64,000 nt of DNA, from the NCBI RefSeq assembly GCF_032854445.1, contig NC_088299.1, positions 4,813,001 to 4,877,000 of the forward strand, in the 5' to 3' direction. Position numbers and translations under genes: made by a program. This DNA is from Liolophura sinensis (Eukaryota; Mollusca; Polyplacophora; Chitonida; Chitonidae). Each line of letters begins with the position of its first letter. Positions within the stretch are counted from its first letter, which is position 1. Below, one piece after another: positions 26,701-38,410 of this stretch. The notes beneath the pieces are model-generated. The model was not told the origin of the DNA and did no database searches. It worked only from the letters and a program-made list of their open reading frames with translations.

Positions 26701-29700
26701 TGGTGCATCAACTGAACTTTGAACATATATTTGAAAACATACCTCTGATGTATATTAAAAACTGGTGCAAACCTACCATAGCATCTCGTATACATTCGTG
26801 AATAAAAATGAAAAAATACTTTTTGTACCAATATACATTTACGCATACCATGAGCTCCAGCACACTTTTACTTGATATATGATTTAGTTGTAAGTTCATG
26901 TGGTTCTGCTTATTATCTGGTTCTACTTTCTTTTTTTTTTGATCACTGATGATCAATTTGTGACCTTCTTGAGCTACAAATTCTGCAAGGTGAACTTGTC
27001 ATTTAATTTTATGGATTAGTAAAGATTTCATTCTGTCAGTAGATTGCTGGCTGGCGTTTTAGCCACAAGACAAACCCTTATATTTTTTAATCTGAGTCAT
27101 TACCTTGTCCAATACTGACATTTTCAGGAAGACATATTGATTTAATCATTATATTCAGTTTTAACAGTGGTCTGTTTCACATGTCACTCCTGTCTTGCAA
27201 ATATTCACGCTGCTCCTGTAGCCGTTGGAGTGGAAAAGATTGCCACTTAATTGGCATTTTAATAATTACTGCACGCAAGCTGCCTCTGAAATCTAAAATC
27301 CATAAAACCGTCCTTGCTTTGAAAAATGTGTAACACCTTATTGTATGTTTAGCTAATACATCAGCTTCTGGTTTAAGATTTGGAGTAACGATTTGGCCAT
27401 AAGGCCTTGTGTTCAGTAGAAATCTGCGGAGCTACAGTGTTTTGCATAAATGCATGGGCAGTTACATCAAGACCAATGTTTGTGTCGGCAACTTTTTGTA
27501 GTGGAATGTTTTTTTGCAGTTATATTGAAGATGTAAATTAGTTTGGAATGAAGAAGGAAAGAAAAACCCAAATCAATTACATGTCCATTCCCACTGTCTG
27601 GAATCTTTGACATATTTACAGCTAGTGAAATGAAATACAGTATATTTGACCTAAAATGGCTTCTTAGACCAAGTTAAACATTTTGCATGATATTGCGATT
27701 TAATTCTCTTGATCTTGGAAAGGTGTCTTGAGGTTTCCTTGGAAAGCTTCATATAAGATGATATGTAGTGGAAAATTATAAGTTTCAGCACCAGAAAGTA
27801 ATACTTTATGGCCTTATTTGTGTCAAAGAAGGCACTTGTTGGGGCAAAATTTCTATTGCAAATTGCATTACAAAGTACATATTCTTAAAATTAAGAAAAT
27901 TATTTCAGCCCTGTTTTTTTATAAACCACTAACATTATGATTAAATGTACTTATTTTTAGCTTTGAGAAGCAGTTGTACACAAGCCACACTGTTGGTCAG
28001 ACACTTTGGACAATTGGTCGACCAGTTACTTTATCAGGAGGGACAAGAGTACTAGGTCGAAATCAGCTTTCTGAGGGATCTACATGTATTTCAAATTTGT
28101 GCTTGTTAAATTGTCAGTGGTATACTCTGCTAGTAATTCACCTAATTATGATCATTAAATTTAATTGTTAAATTTATTTGTCCATTTTCGATTACAGCCA
28201 GCTGCAGCAGGTAGTGGCATCCCACTGATCAAATCATACCTGAATGGTGTCAGGATCCCAGGCCTGATGTCCTTACGGGCTCTCATAGCTAAAGGCCTGG
28301 GGGTTGTGTTGTCTGTGATGGGAGGCCTGGCCTGTGGGAAGGTAAGTACTGGTGATCATGTCATATCTGAATGGTGTCAAGATCCCAGGCCTGCGTGTCC
28401 TTACGGCCTCTCATAGCTAAAGGCCTGGAGGTTGTGCTGTCTGTGATGGGAGACCTATGCCTTTGGGAAGGTGCATACTGGTGATGACCCCAGGCCTGAT
28501 GATGGCCTGACGGGCTCTCATAGCTGAAAGCATGGGAGGTGTGTAAATACAAATGTCCATGTTTAGATTTTGCCAGGGTCTCAGGAAGGCTGCGTGATTG
28601 AATATATTTGCTTTGAAAATGAATCGCTATCATGTCAAATACTTGAACGTTCTGTTGATTCATTGATTTTGTTTCCTCTTATGCTTTCAGGAAGGCCCAA
28701 TGATTCACTCAGGTGCTATTGTAGCCGCTGGATTGGCGAAGGGACGCTCAAGGATATGTAAAAAGGATTTTAATGTAAGTAAAGCATGCAGACTGTATTT
28801 TTATGTTGTAATGTGTACTGCTTTGTTAACCCCTGCATTACGGATCATCTTATTGTATATCTGTTTGCTAGTCATCTGGGCATTATTTAATTCTTTGATT
28901 GGTGTTTTATGCCATCCAAATTTCACTTGTATGATGGCTGCCAGCATTATGTTGTTGGAGGAAACCTGGGGAAACCCACGACCAACACGTAGTTGCTGAC
29001 AGAGCTCATAACTACGACTTTGGTGAGAGGCTCTGTCTCGATTGTACTGCATCTTAAGAATTCCTTCACGATTGAATAGGCGTAAAATTTGTTTGCTGGT
29101 AGTAGTATGGTTAATTTGAAAGTCATTTCAGAGGAGTGTAATTGCAGATTATTGTAAAACACCTTAGTAACTGCCCTTTTTTCAGATGTTTGACAGCTTC
29201 CGAAATGACCGCGAGGTGCGGGACTTTGTCTCTGGGGGAGCAGCTGCCGGTGTTGCGGCTGCATTTGGGGCTCCCGTGGGTGGAGTTCTCTTCAGTTTAG
29301 AGGAGGGAGCAAGTTTCTGGAACCAGTCGTTGACATGGAGAGTGGTATGTTACAATGTGCTCTGTCTTTCTTATTCTTATTTCTTGGTAATAGTGGAACA
29401 AGCTTACTATATCAGCATTGACAAAGTACAGTATGACTGTGACTAGGTGGGTTATCATTTTAGGTGTCTTCTGCATGACATTCCAGTGAGGAAGAATTAT
29501 ATAAAACACTTCAGCATTAACTTAGGCCAAATTGCTGTGAAAGGAGATGCCATCAGAATTGTAGTACTTACATGTATGTAATCTTGAAGAATGACATTAC
29601 TCCAAAAGCAGGCAAAAAAAGACATCAGTGTTTTTTGTTTGTTTGTTTTTTTTTTAACTTATTCTCTTTAAGCCATTGTGTTCGATGACATGTAAGTTGA

Positions 29701-32700
29701 TGCTACAATTTGGCTACCATTTGTCAACTGTTACACTATCAAGACTGCTCTGCGTGGTTTTATGCTTCATGCTGTGGTCCGTTCCAGTTCAGTTGTGGGC
29801 TTTCATTTTATGATAATTATTTTGTTGGTTTTTTCAGTTTTTTGCCTCCATGATCTCCACGTTCAGTGTGAATGTGTTCCTGAGTTCTATCCATGGTCAT
29901 CCCACTGCCCTGTCATCACCAGGTCTGGTCAGCTTTGGACAGTTCCCGGTCAGTATTGAAAGTAAACCTACATGTACCTGGCACTTATGCCTCATTTTAG
30001 AACATGCTTATATGACTAATTGAACAGAAATTCACTGTGATTTTCACAAACTTTAACCGTAAAGGTGGCTGCGCCTGGAGGAAACCTCCAACCTTTGGCA
30101 AGTACAAACCTCCAACCTTTGCCAGGTACAAACCACCAACCTTTGGCAGGTACAAACCTCCAACCCTTTGGCATATACAAACCACCAACCTTTGCCAGGT
30201 ACAAACCACCCACCTTTGCCAGGTACAAACCTCCAACCTTTGCCAGGTACAAACCACCCACCTTTGGCATATACAAACCACCAACCTTTGGCAAGTACAA
30301 ACCTCCAACCTTTGCCAGGTACAAACCACCAACCTTTGGCAGGTACAAACCTCCAACCCTTTGGCATATACAAACCACCAACCTTTGGTAAGTACAAACC
30401 TTCAACCTTTGCCAGGTACAAACCTTCAACCTTTGCCAGGTACAAATCTCCTGACTTCATGACAGAGCCCAAACAGCAAAAGTCGAATTTGAATGTGTGA
30501 CCTCTTTGACAGTTTTTTCGATTTTCTTGCTGATGAAAAGATAGGAAGTTATAAGAAGTTGAGATGGAGACAGATAAAAAATTTTGGAAAGGTTAGGCTG
30601 AGCGAACATATTTTTAAAGATGGCCTGGTACAGATTCCTCCAGCTGGCCGTTAGTGCTTGCAGACTGGAGCCTTTAGGGAGACTGTTATATTGCACCAAA
30701 TGACCTGATAAAACTCCCAAGTTTCTATTATTCAAGGTAATAAGCAGGAAACATTTAATAGCATTTCAACATTCAACTTTAATTGTTTGGGGTCCTAGTA
30801 ACTCTGGTATATAATCATTGATGCCCTTCAACCTTGTCTTTACATCTCTCTATAGCAGGAGGATCTGCAAATAAACATTGCATGCAAGGCCAAAGGTGAC
30901 TTATGCAAGCTGTTCGACTTTGCATGTGTAACAGAGTAGTTTGATTAGATAGTTAGTGCTTGGGGTTCAACGTCGTACTTAACGATTTTTCAGTTGTATG
31001 ACGACGAAGGAATCCTTAGAGTGCATGTAATGTGCCTCCTTGTTGCAAGACGGATTTCCTCTGCTATCTAGTACTGCTTCACCGAGACACCTTACTGAAG
31101 GCAATTAAGCTGCCCCGCCCGAGCCATTATACTGATACGAGTCAATCAGTTGTTGCACTATCCCCTTTATGCTGAACGCCAAGTGAGGAAGCTGCAACTT
31201 CCTCTTTTAAAGTCTTAGGTGTGACTCGACCCAGGATTGATCCTGGATCTACCGGTCCTGAAGCAGACGCTCTACCAACCGTGCTATCGGGGCCGGTGTT
31301 TGAGTAGATATACACTTGTGTCAAAAACTGTTTTCACAACTGAAGTTACCCTTGTAGGCACCTCATATCATTTATGATCATTTATGATATGAGATATTCT
31401 AAAATTCTGTGCACTGGATCATTTTGTTTACACATGAAAGGTACTGGTACATCGTTATTTCCAGATTTAACTGATTTTGATTTTTGGAGTTTCATTCATT
31501 AAAGTGGCCAATACCGTAACACAACAACAAGAAACATCTGAGAAAAGGGCAGTTATTAAGGTGTTTTACGCTCTCATTACTGGTATATATTTTGTTGTTT
31601 ATGGAAGAAAATAAAAACTACATATCAGAGTTTTGATAGATTTCAGATTATGTCTCTTTCAATTTTCAGGATATTAAATATGATCTTCTAGAAATTCCTA
31701 TTTTCTTCTTGATGGCTGTGATAGGTAAGTTGTTGCAATTTGGAATTTTAAATGAATATGATGAGAACTTGATTTCTAAATGAACCACATTTGTTCAGTG
31801 TTCAAGTTTGTTATAATTACGTCTCTAAAGTTGTTAAGAACTTTGAGTTAACCTATTTAATGAGCTTCAAACACCTTTTTTGAACACTTTATGTTGATAA
31901 AGACTTGTCCAGGTCGCATATGTATGTATGTTTCCTCAGAAATGTCACCATTGAGTTGTCGTGTATTGGCCGCCTGACTTTGTTAAGGTGTGAACAGTTT
32001 TGAGAAGTCGATCATGGTGTGATCATTGTGGTTAAAAGTAGCTCTGCTTTATGGCCTTGCCTGACTGTTTGCCACTTGTTATTAATATTTATTAATAATT
32101 ATTATTAAATAATAATGTAATCAAAAGTGTATGGCAATATGTAATTTTGTGTCTCTTTTTTTTGTATGCTTTCGCACCCAAAATACATTTATAAAAAATT
32201 TTTTTTTGGAAAACTTCTGGATACAGGAAAAGAAAGTTTCAACAAGATTTATGTACACATGTACCAGATCCAAAAGTGAGACATTTACATCTTTGGGAGA
32301 TCATGCCGTATGAATACCACTTTGTAGTTTGTTATAATTAATATTTTTTATCCGAATTTTGTTTTCTTTGTTTTACACAGGTGGACTTAGTGGTGCTCTG
32401 TTTGTATTTTTGAATTATAAACTGACAGTGTTTAGGCAAAGGTGAGTTGAAATGCCAGTGTAGCAACAGACTTTATTAGCTTAGTTTACTTTGCTATATG
32501 TAAGTACATCTCCTGTCCCCCACTCTCCTCCCCCCCCCCCCCACCCCACCAAACTATATGCTTGTTGCAGTCATATCTGTATATTAAGTGAAAAATAACT
32601 GATTATGACACAACACAATGGTCAGGAAAGAAAAAACAATCTTATTATCTTCAGTTTATTCACAAATTTATTTCTTGTCTGTATTGCTATCTGATACAGC

Positions 32701-35700
32701 CCCTGTTGGTAATTATCCTCAATGTTCAAGAAATGCATTATACTGGATAACATGTACATCTACTCTGCTCTGACTGTTTTAATCCTAGATCTGCTGTAAT
32801 TATGTAAAACATTGTGTTTCAGGTTTTTAGCTAAAAAATGGCTGAAGGTTGCTGAGACGGGGCTAGTGGGTGCGATGAGTGCAGTGCTGCCCTTTGTCCT
32901 CATTTACTCTGTTAATCAGTGTTACCACCCTCCAAGCGGGGATCACGGTCACGGGGGTAGCGAGGGGCATGGCACGGGAAATCCTTCACAGGTAACATCA
33001 TATCTGAATTCCATTGGATTCCCTCTAATTGTTGACAATTTTGTTTTAGCGCACCTGTACAGAATAACCCTAGCGTCGTCGTTGAATAACAGGGAAAGCA
33101 GTTTTAAGTACCGTAACTATTATGGGTACATGGTGTCTAAAAAAATGACTGGTTCTGAGATTTTACATACATGTAAAGCAAAATAATGACCTTGACAGTG
33201 ATCCTGGCAAGATTTCTGGAAAGACCATTGTGGCGCCAAGAAATCTATACATAGTTTAAAGCCATTTTTACTACCCAAAACGAATTTTTTTCGTACCTTT
33301 GTGTGTTCGGACACTTCCTATAGTATATGTTAAGAAATGAAAGTCAAACGTGTCAAATCCTTTAAAGTCATATTGAAAGCAAAATTCTACAAATGAGTGC
33401 ACTGAGTGAGGTATACTAGTTAGTTTTACATGTTTAATTACATGTTGATGTATGTGAAACTGTGCAAAGTACATATTGATATTGCAAAGATATTGTTTTC
33501 TAAAATTTGTCTGAAATGTTTTTTTTTTTTCTTACCTGACAGGTGTATTGTAAAGAAGGAGAACAGAATATCATGTCTATGATATTCTTGAGGACGCCGG
33601 AATCAAGTCTGATCGGAATGTTACATGCACAGCCAGGTAAGTTACAACTAGTGGTATAATTAAGCCAAATACATGTAGCCATTTTGACAAAATTAGATCT
33701 TAGGTGGGGTAAGATAGATGTTAAAGCAGTTTTAGCGTGCCTGTAAAAAGTACAAGTGTAGCTTAAGTCGCACCCGGGGCACGCATGTTGGCTCCAGCGT
33801 ACAGTAACAGAGAAAGCAGTGTCAAACAAAATGTTAAGCATGGTGTCTTAAAAAGTACTACTGGTACAGAGATTTATTTATTTATTTGATTGGTGTTTTA
33901 CGCCGTACTCAAGAATATTTCACTTATACGACGGCGGCCAGCAATGTGGTGGGAGGAAACCGGCCAGAGCACGGAAAACCCATGACCATCCGCAGGTTGC
34001 TGACAGACCTTCCACTTACGGCCCTGGTACAGAGATGAGGGTCTTCACAATGTAGAGCGTAATAACACAAATGGGATATTCCACTGTGGAATTTGGTGTG
34101 TACATATTAAATACAGAAAATTACTGAATTCCTTACTTAGTGTGTTGTGTACTAGAATCAGCGTTAAACAGAATGTTAGGGGTGGTATCTCAAAAAGTAC
34201 AGGGGGCCTCCATGGCTCAGTTGGTTAGCGCGCTAGCACAGCGTAATGACCCAGGAGTCTCTCACCAATGCGGTCGCTATGAGTTCAAGTCCAGCTCATG
34301 CTGGCTTCCTCTCTGGCCGTACATGGAAGGTCTGTCAGCAACCTGCGGATGGTCGTGGGTTTCCTCCGGGCTCAGCCTGGTTTTCTCCCACCATAATGCT
34401 GGCCGCTGTTGTATAAATGAAATATTCTTGAGAGTACGGCGTAAAAAACCAATCAAATAAATCAAATCAAAAACTACAGCATGTATTGACCTGAAGTTTT
34501 ACATGCATATAAAGCACAAGGAGGATGCTCATGTTTCTTGCGTTCATGTTTCTCCTACAGGTGAGCTCTTTGGTTACCTCTTTGGTTACCTAGCTACCAC
34601 ATCCAAGTTATCCACAGCAGTCATTCACAATTCAGCAAGCTTTATTGGTATTCTGTATAACACCTGAGCATATATAGTTTCAAGTTAAAAAATGAAAAAT
34701 AAGACAGAAAATTGAGCTAGAATTGAGCTGAAGCTGGGACTTGAGCCACTGTTATGTCAAAAATCGATGTAATGCAATATCTATAAAGTTACGTTGTATT
34801 TATCTGTTTTTAATGCCATGTTGTTCTGTCTATATTTATCTATTTGATTGGTGTTTTATGCCGTACTCAAGAATATTTCACTTATACAACGGCGGCCAGC
34901 ATTGTGGTGGGAGGAAACCGGGCAGAGCACTGGAGAAACCCACGACCATGTTATGTCTTTAATTTTTAATTTAAAAATTGATTTGTATTTTAATTGGCAG
35001 AGGAATACAATGCCATTGTACTCTCCATCTTTATCCCGCTGTATTTCCTATTGGCTGTGTGGACATATGGACTGAGCGTGTCCAGTGGGGTGTTCGTACC
35101 CTCCCTCCTCATCGGGGCTTCCTGGGGACGGCTCATCGGGCTTGGCATTGCCAAAATTTTTCCATTTCTGGTAAGGACATTTGATGTGTATGAAATAGCA
35201 TCATGGGGACACAAATGATAGAAATAGGTAGAAAAATGATAAAATCTTTGTCAAGAGTCATGTCACAATAGGCCTGACTGAAACCAACCAACAAACAAGG
35301 TAACCTCATTGGGGCTAAACACCAGTCAGACTGCCTGGTTTGGGGTAATACACCAATCAGACTAACCAGTTGGGACTAAACACCAATCAAACTGCCTGGT
35401 TTGGGGTAATACACCAATCAGACTAACCAGTTGGGACTAAACACCAGTCAGACTGCCTGGTTTGGGGTAATACACCAATCAGACTAACCAGTTGGGACTA
35501 AACACCAGTCAGACTGCCTGGTTTGGGGTAATACACCAATCAGACTAACCAGTTGGGACTAAACACCAGTCAGACTGCCTGGTTTGGGGTAATACACCAA
35601 TCAGACTAACCAGTTGGGACTAAACACCAATCAGACTGCCTGGTGTGGGGTAATACACCAATCAGACTAACCAGTTGGGACTAAACACCAGTCAGACTGC

Positions 35701-38342
35701 CTGGTTTGGGGATGAACACAAATCAGACTACCTGGTTTGGGGTAATAGCAGTAATTATATGGTTCCAACAGCCTGTGCTATAGGTACTAGATGTATTTCA
35801 TTGCCCCGAAGTTCAGGGCCCTGTTTCACGAAGCTGTCTTAACGTTACGAACTCGCAACTACCATGACAATGTAATGCCTACAGTGCTGGTTGCCATGGT
35901 AGTTAAGTGAACGTAACGTTACAAATCTATACAAGTTTCGTACAATGTGGTAAAACGATATGTTTACAGATAATTGCATCATGTTTTTCATTTAACATAA
36001 GCTTTTATTAACCTCTTTCATATTTTCTTTTATTTTCTTTTTCATTTTATTTTGTTGTTAGTTTATCAATCAATTCTGTGTGATACTTTCTTTGTAAGCT
36101 GTAAGGATTGCAGGCTATGACTGTTATGTTTAGTGTGTAGAAATGAAATGTTGTAACTTTTTCTGCCTTGTTTCTTTTAACATCTGTGAACTTCTCTAAC
36201 AAACTTAATTCAGACTAAAGAGGTAAGACTTGCCTGGAACACATTCAGTGCTGTGATCAGCTTATGTTTTCATTTTTGTGCACAGATTGGAAGCAACACG
36301 TATAGGGCTGTATTGTTACAAAAAGCAGACATGTTATATGATTCTGAGTTGGATTAGAAAGAATAAATATTTTACACTCAGGGACAATACCAGATTTCTG
36401 GCCATGATTCTAGAAAAAAACTTCCCCCCAAGTATATCCACAAGTAGTAAAGGCTAAAACAAGATAACTTACTGATTTAGAAAAAAGGAGTCTGGATTGG
36501 ATGGCATTTGTTTGAAATCACTGCATGGTTAACTTTCTGGACGACACGTAGGTTTCACTCACAGAGCAAGCCGATGTGTATGCCAATCATATTTGGTACA
36601 TGTATATAGAAGACAGGTAATGTGATTGCATTAAGATTATGTAGGACTACCTCAACAGCCTGGCTCAGTTGATTAGCACGCTAGCACAGTGTAATGACCC
36701 AGTTCAAGAGTCCAGTTTAAGTGTGTTCAAGTTCAGCTCGTGCTGGCTTCCTCTCCGGCTGTACATAGGAAGGTCTGCAGCAAACCTGTGGATGGTCGTG
36801 GGTTTCCCCTGGGCTCTGCCCGGTTTCCTCCCACCATAATGCTGGCCACCATCATATAAGTGAATATTCTTGAGTATGGCGTGAATTGTCAATCAAATAA
36901 ATAAATCAACAGCCTAAAAAAAAAAAAAATAAATAAAAACACTCATAAATCAACAAGATTCAAATACAAATTTAATGCAAATTTGTCACAAAATTGTTCT
37001 CAATATTGTCAGTCAATTTGTGAACTTAACTATATGTATCATGGTTATTAGTTTAGTTTGTGGGTCGAAGTTTCATTTGTTAAATTGCGAACGTTTTTTG
37101 CATGGTTTGATTTGTGTGAAGCTTTAGACCAGGATTTCAGCTGCAATTTTAAGAATCTATCAATCCTTTTTATGAATTTGAAAATATAGGCTCACAATTT
37201 GTTTTTTCGTTATTAATCACAAAACAGAACACATGCTTCAGTTAAATTGGCTTGTATATAATTTGCACTAAATGTGTTCAGGATATCAGATCAAATCTTT
37301 GCTCAATAGTTTGATATGATTTTCCTGGTGATAGTGATCAGATACCAAGTGTGCAGGAGACCAGTGTTAAGTTATCTCCCTTGGTTGGTTTGTCTTTATC
37401 TTGCAGTGAGTTAATTAGTAGTTGAGATACCCCTTGATGCATTGTTCAAAAAAGCATTTAATGTACACAGATAATTCATGTTACCATGGAGCTTGTGCTT
37501 TTGTGTGTAAATCAATTCAGCAGACTTACCTCCTTAGTCTTAGCTGTAGCTTAATACACTTGTATTGTTGTTGTTTTTTTTGTTTTTTTTTGTTTGGAAT
37601 TATTCCATGTATTCATAATTGGGATTTCTGTTAAATAATCGAAATATTATGTGGGGCTTCACAATTACATGTTAAGTGACATTCGCAAATATGCACAGGA
37701 CATTGTAAACTTTCATTAATAATAGCTGAATGACTACTGTACATGTGTGCATTTAAGATACATTTCATTGTTTTTTGGACACATTAGTAACATAAGTTCT
37801 GACTCGAGACACGGTCCAGTATGAGTGTTGATGTTCTCATTGGTTGACGCATGGTTAGAGAAATGTTCATGTGATCAGTTTTCCCCCGTAAATTTGTGAC
37901 TTTTTTAAGAGTATCTGCAACAGTCGTTAACTAAAAGAAATTCCATGCTCAAATCTCTGATTGATTTTCGTAGTGTAAAACATGCAAATGGTATTCAAAC
38001 ATGCAAATGGTATTCAAACCCCGGTAAAGGATTCTTCCTCTTGAAGCAGTTAATCAGTAACTAAATGTACACGTATATATTTCAAATTCCTTTGTTCTTA
38101 AAAAACACACTTCTGTTTTCAATGATTGAGTCAAAATGCAATGATCTTTTACGCAGTAGGCAGTGTCAGTTGTGGTAGCACGACGACAAGTAGCTAGGTG
38201 TATCAAAGTTGGCATCGCAAGGTAACGAATGGTGAAAAGAACATATTTATCTATTTTTTTTTTACTTTTGTGTTTTTCTTATTTCATTTATTTCACCAAC
38301 ATTTATAGTTAACAAAGTTTTGATGCGTATACATATACCCAT

Positions 38343-38410
<68 letters not shown>

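Noticed and set aside
28165-28416. Longer protein reading through exon 6 into the downstream copy
   Set aside because: The frame crosses the GTAAGT donor, and the downstream copy is frameshifted; homology resumes properly only in exon 28691.
30037-30462. Open frames of up to 141 codons on both strands with YKPPTFAR-type repeats
   Set aside because: They follow from a stop-free 24-bp minisatellite; all six frames are open, and no start context, splice support or homology is seen.
34201-34290. tRNA gene call at SINE-A heads (also at 41451, 45609, 5728)
   Set aside because: A- and B-boxes are present, but the acceptor stems do not pair and the units continue into a common SINE body with an A-rich tail.
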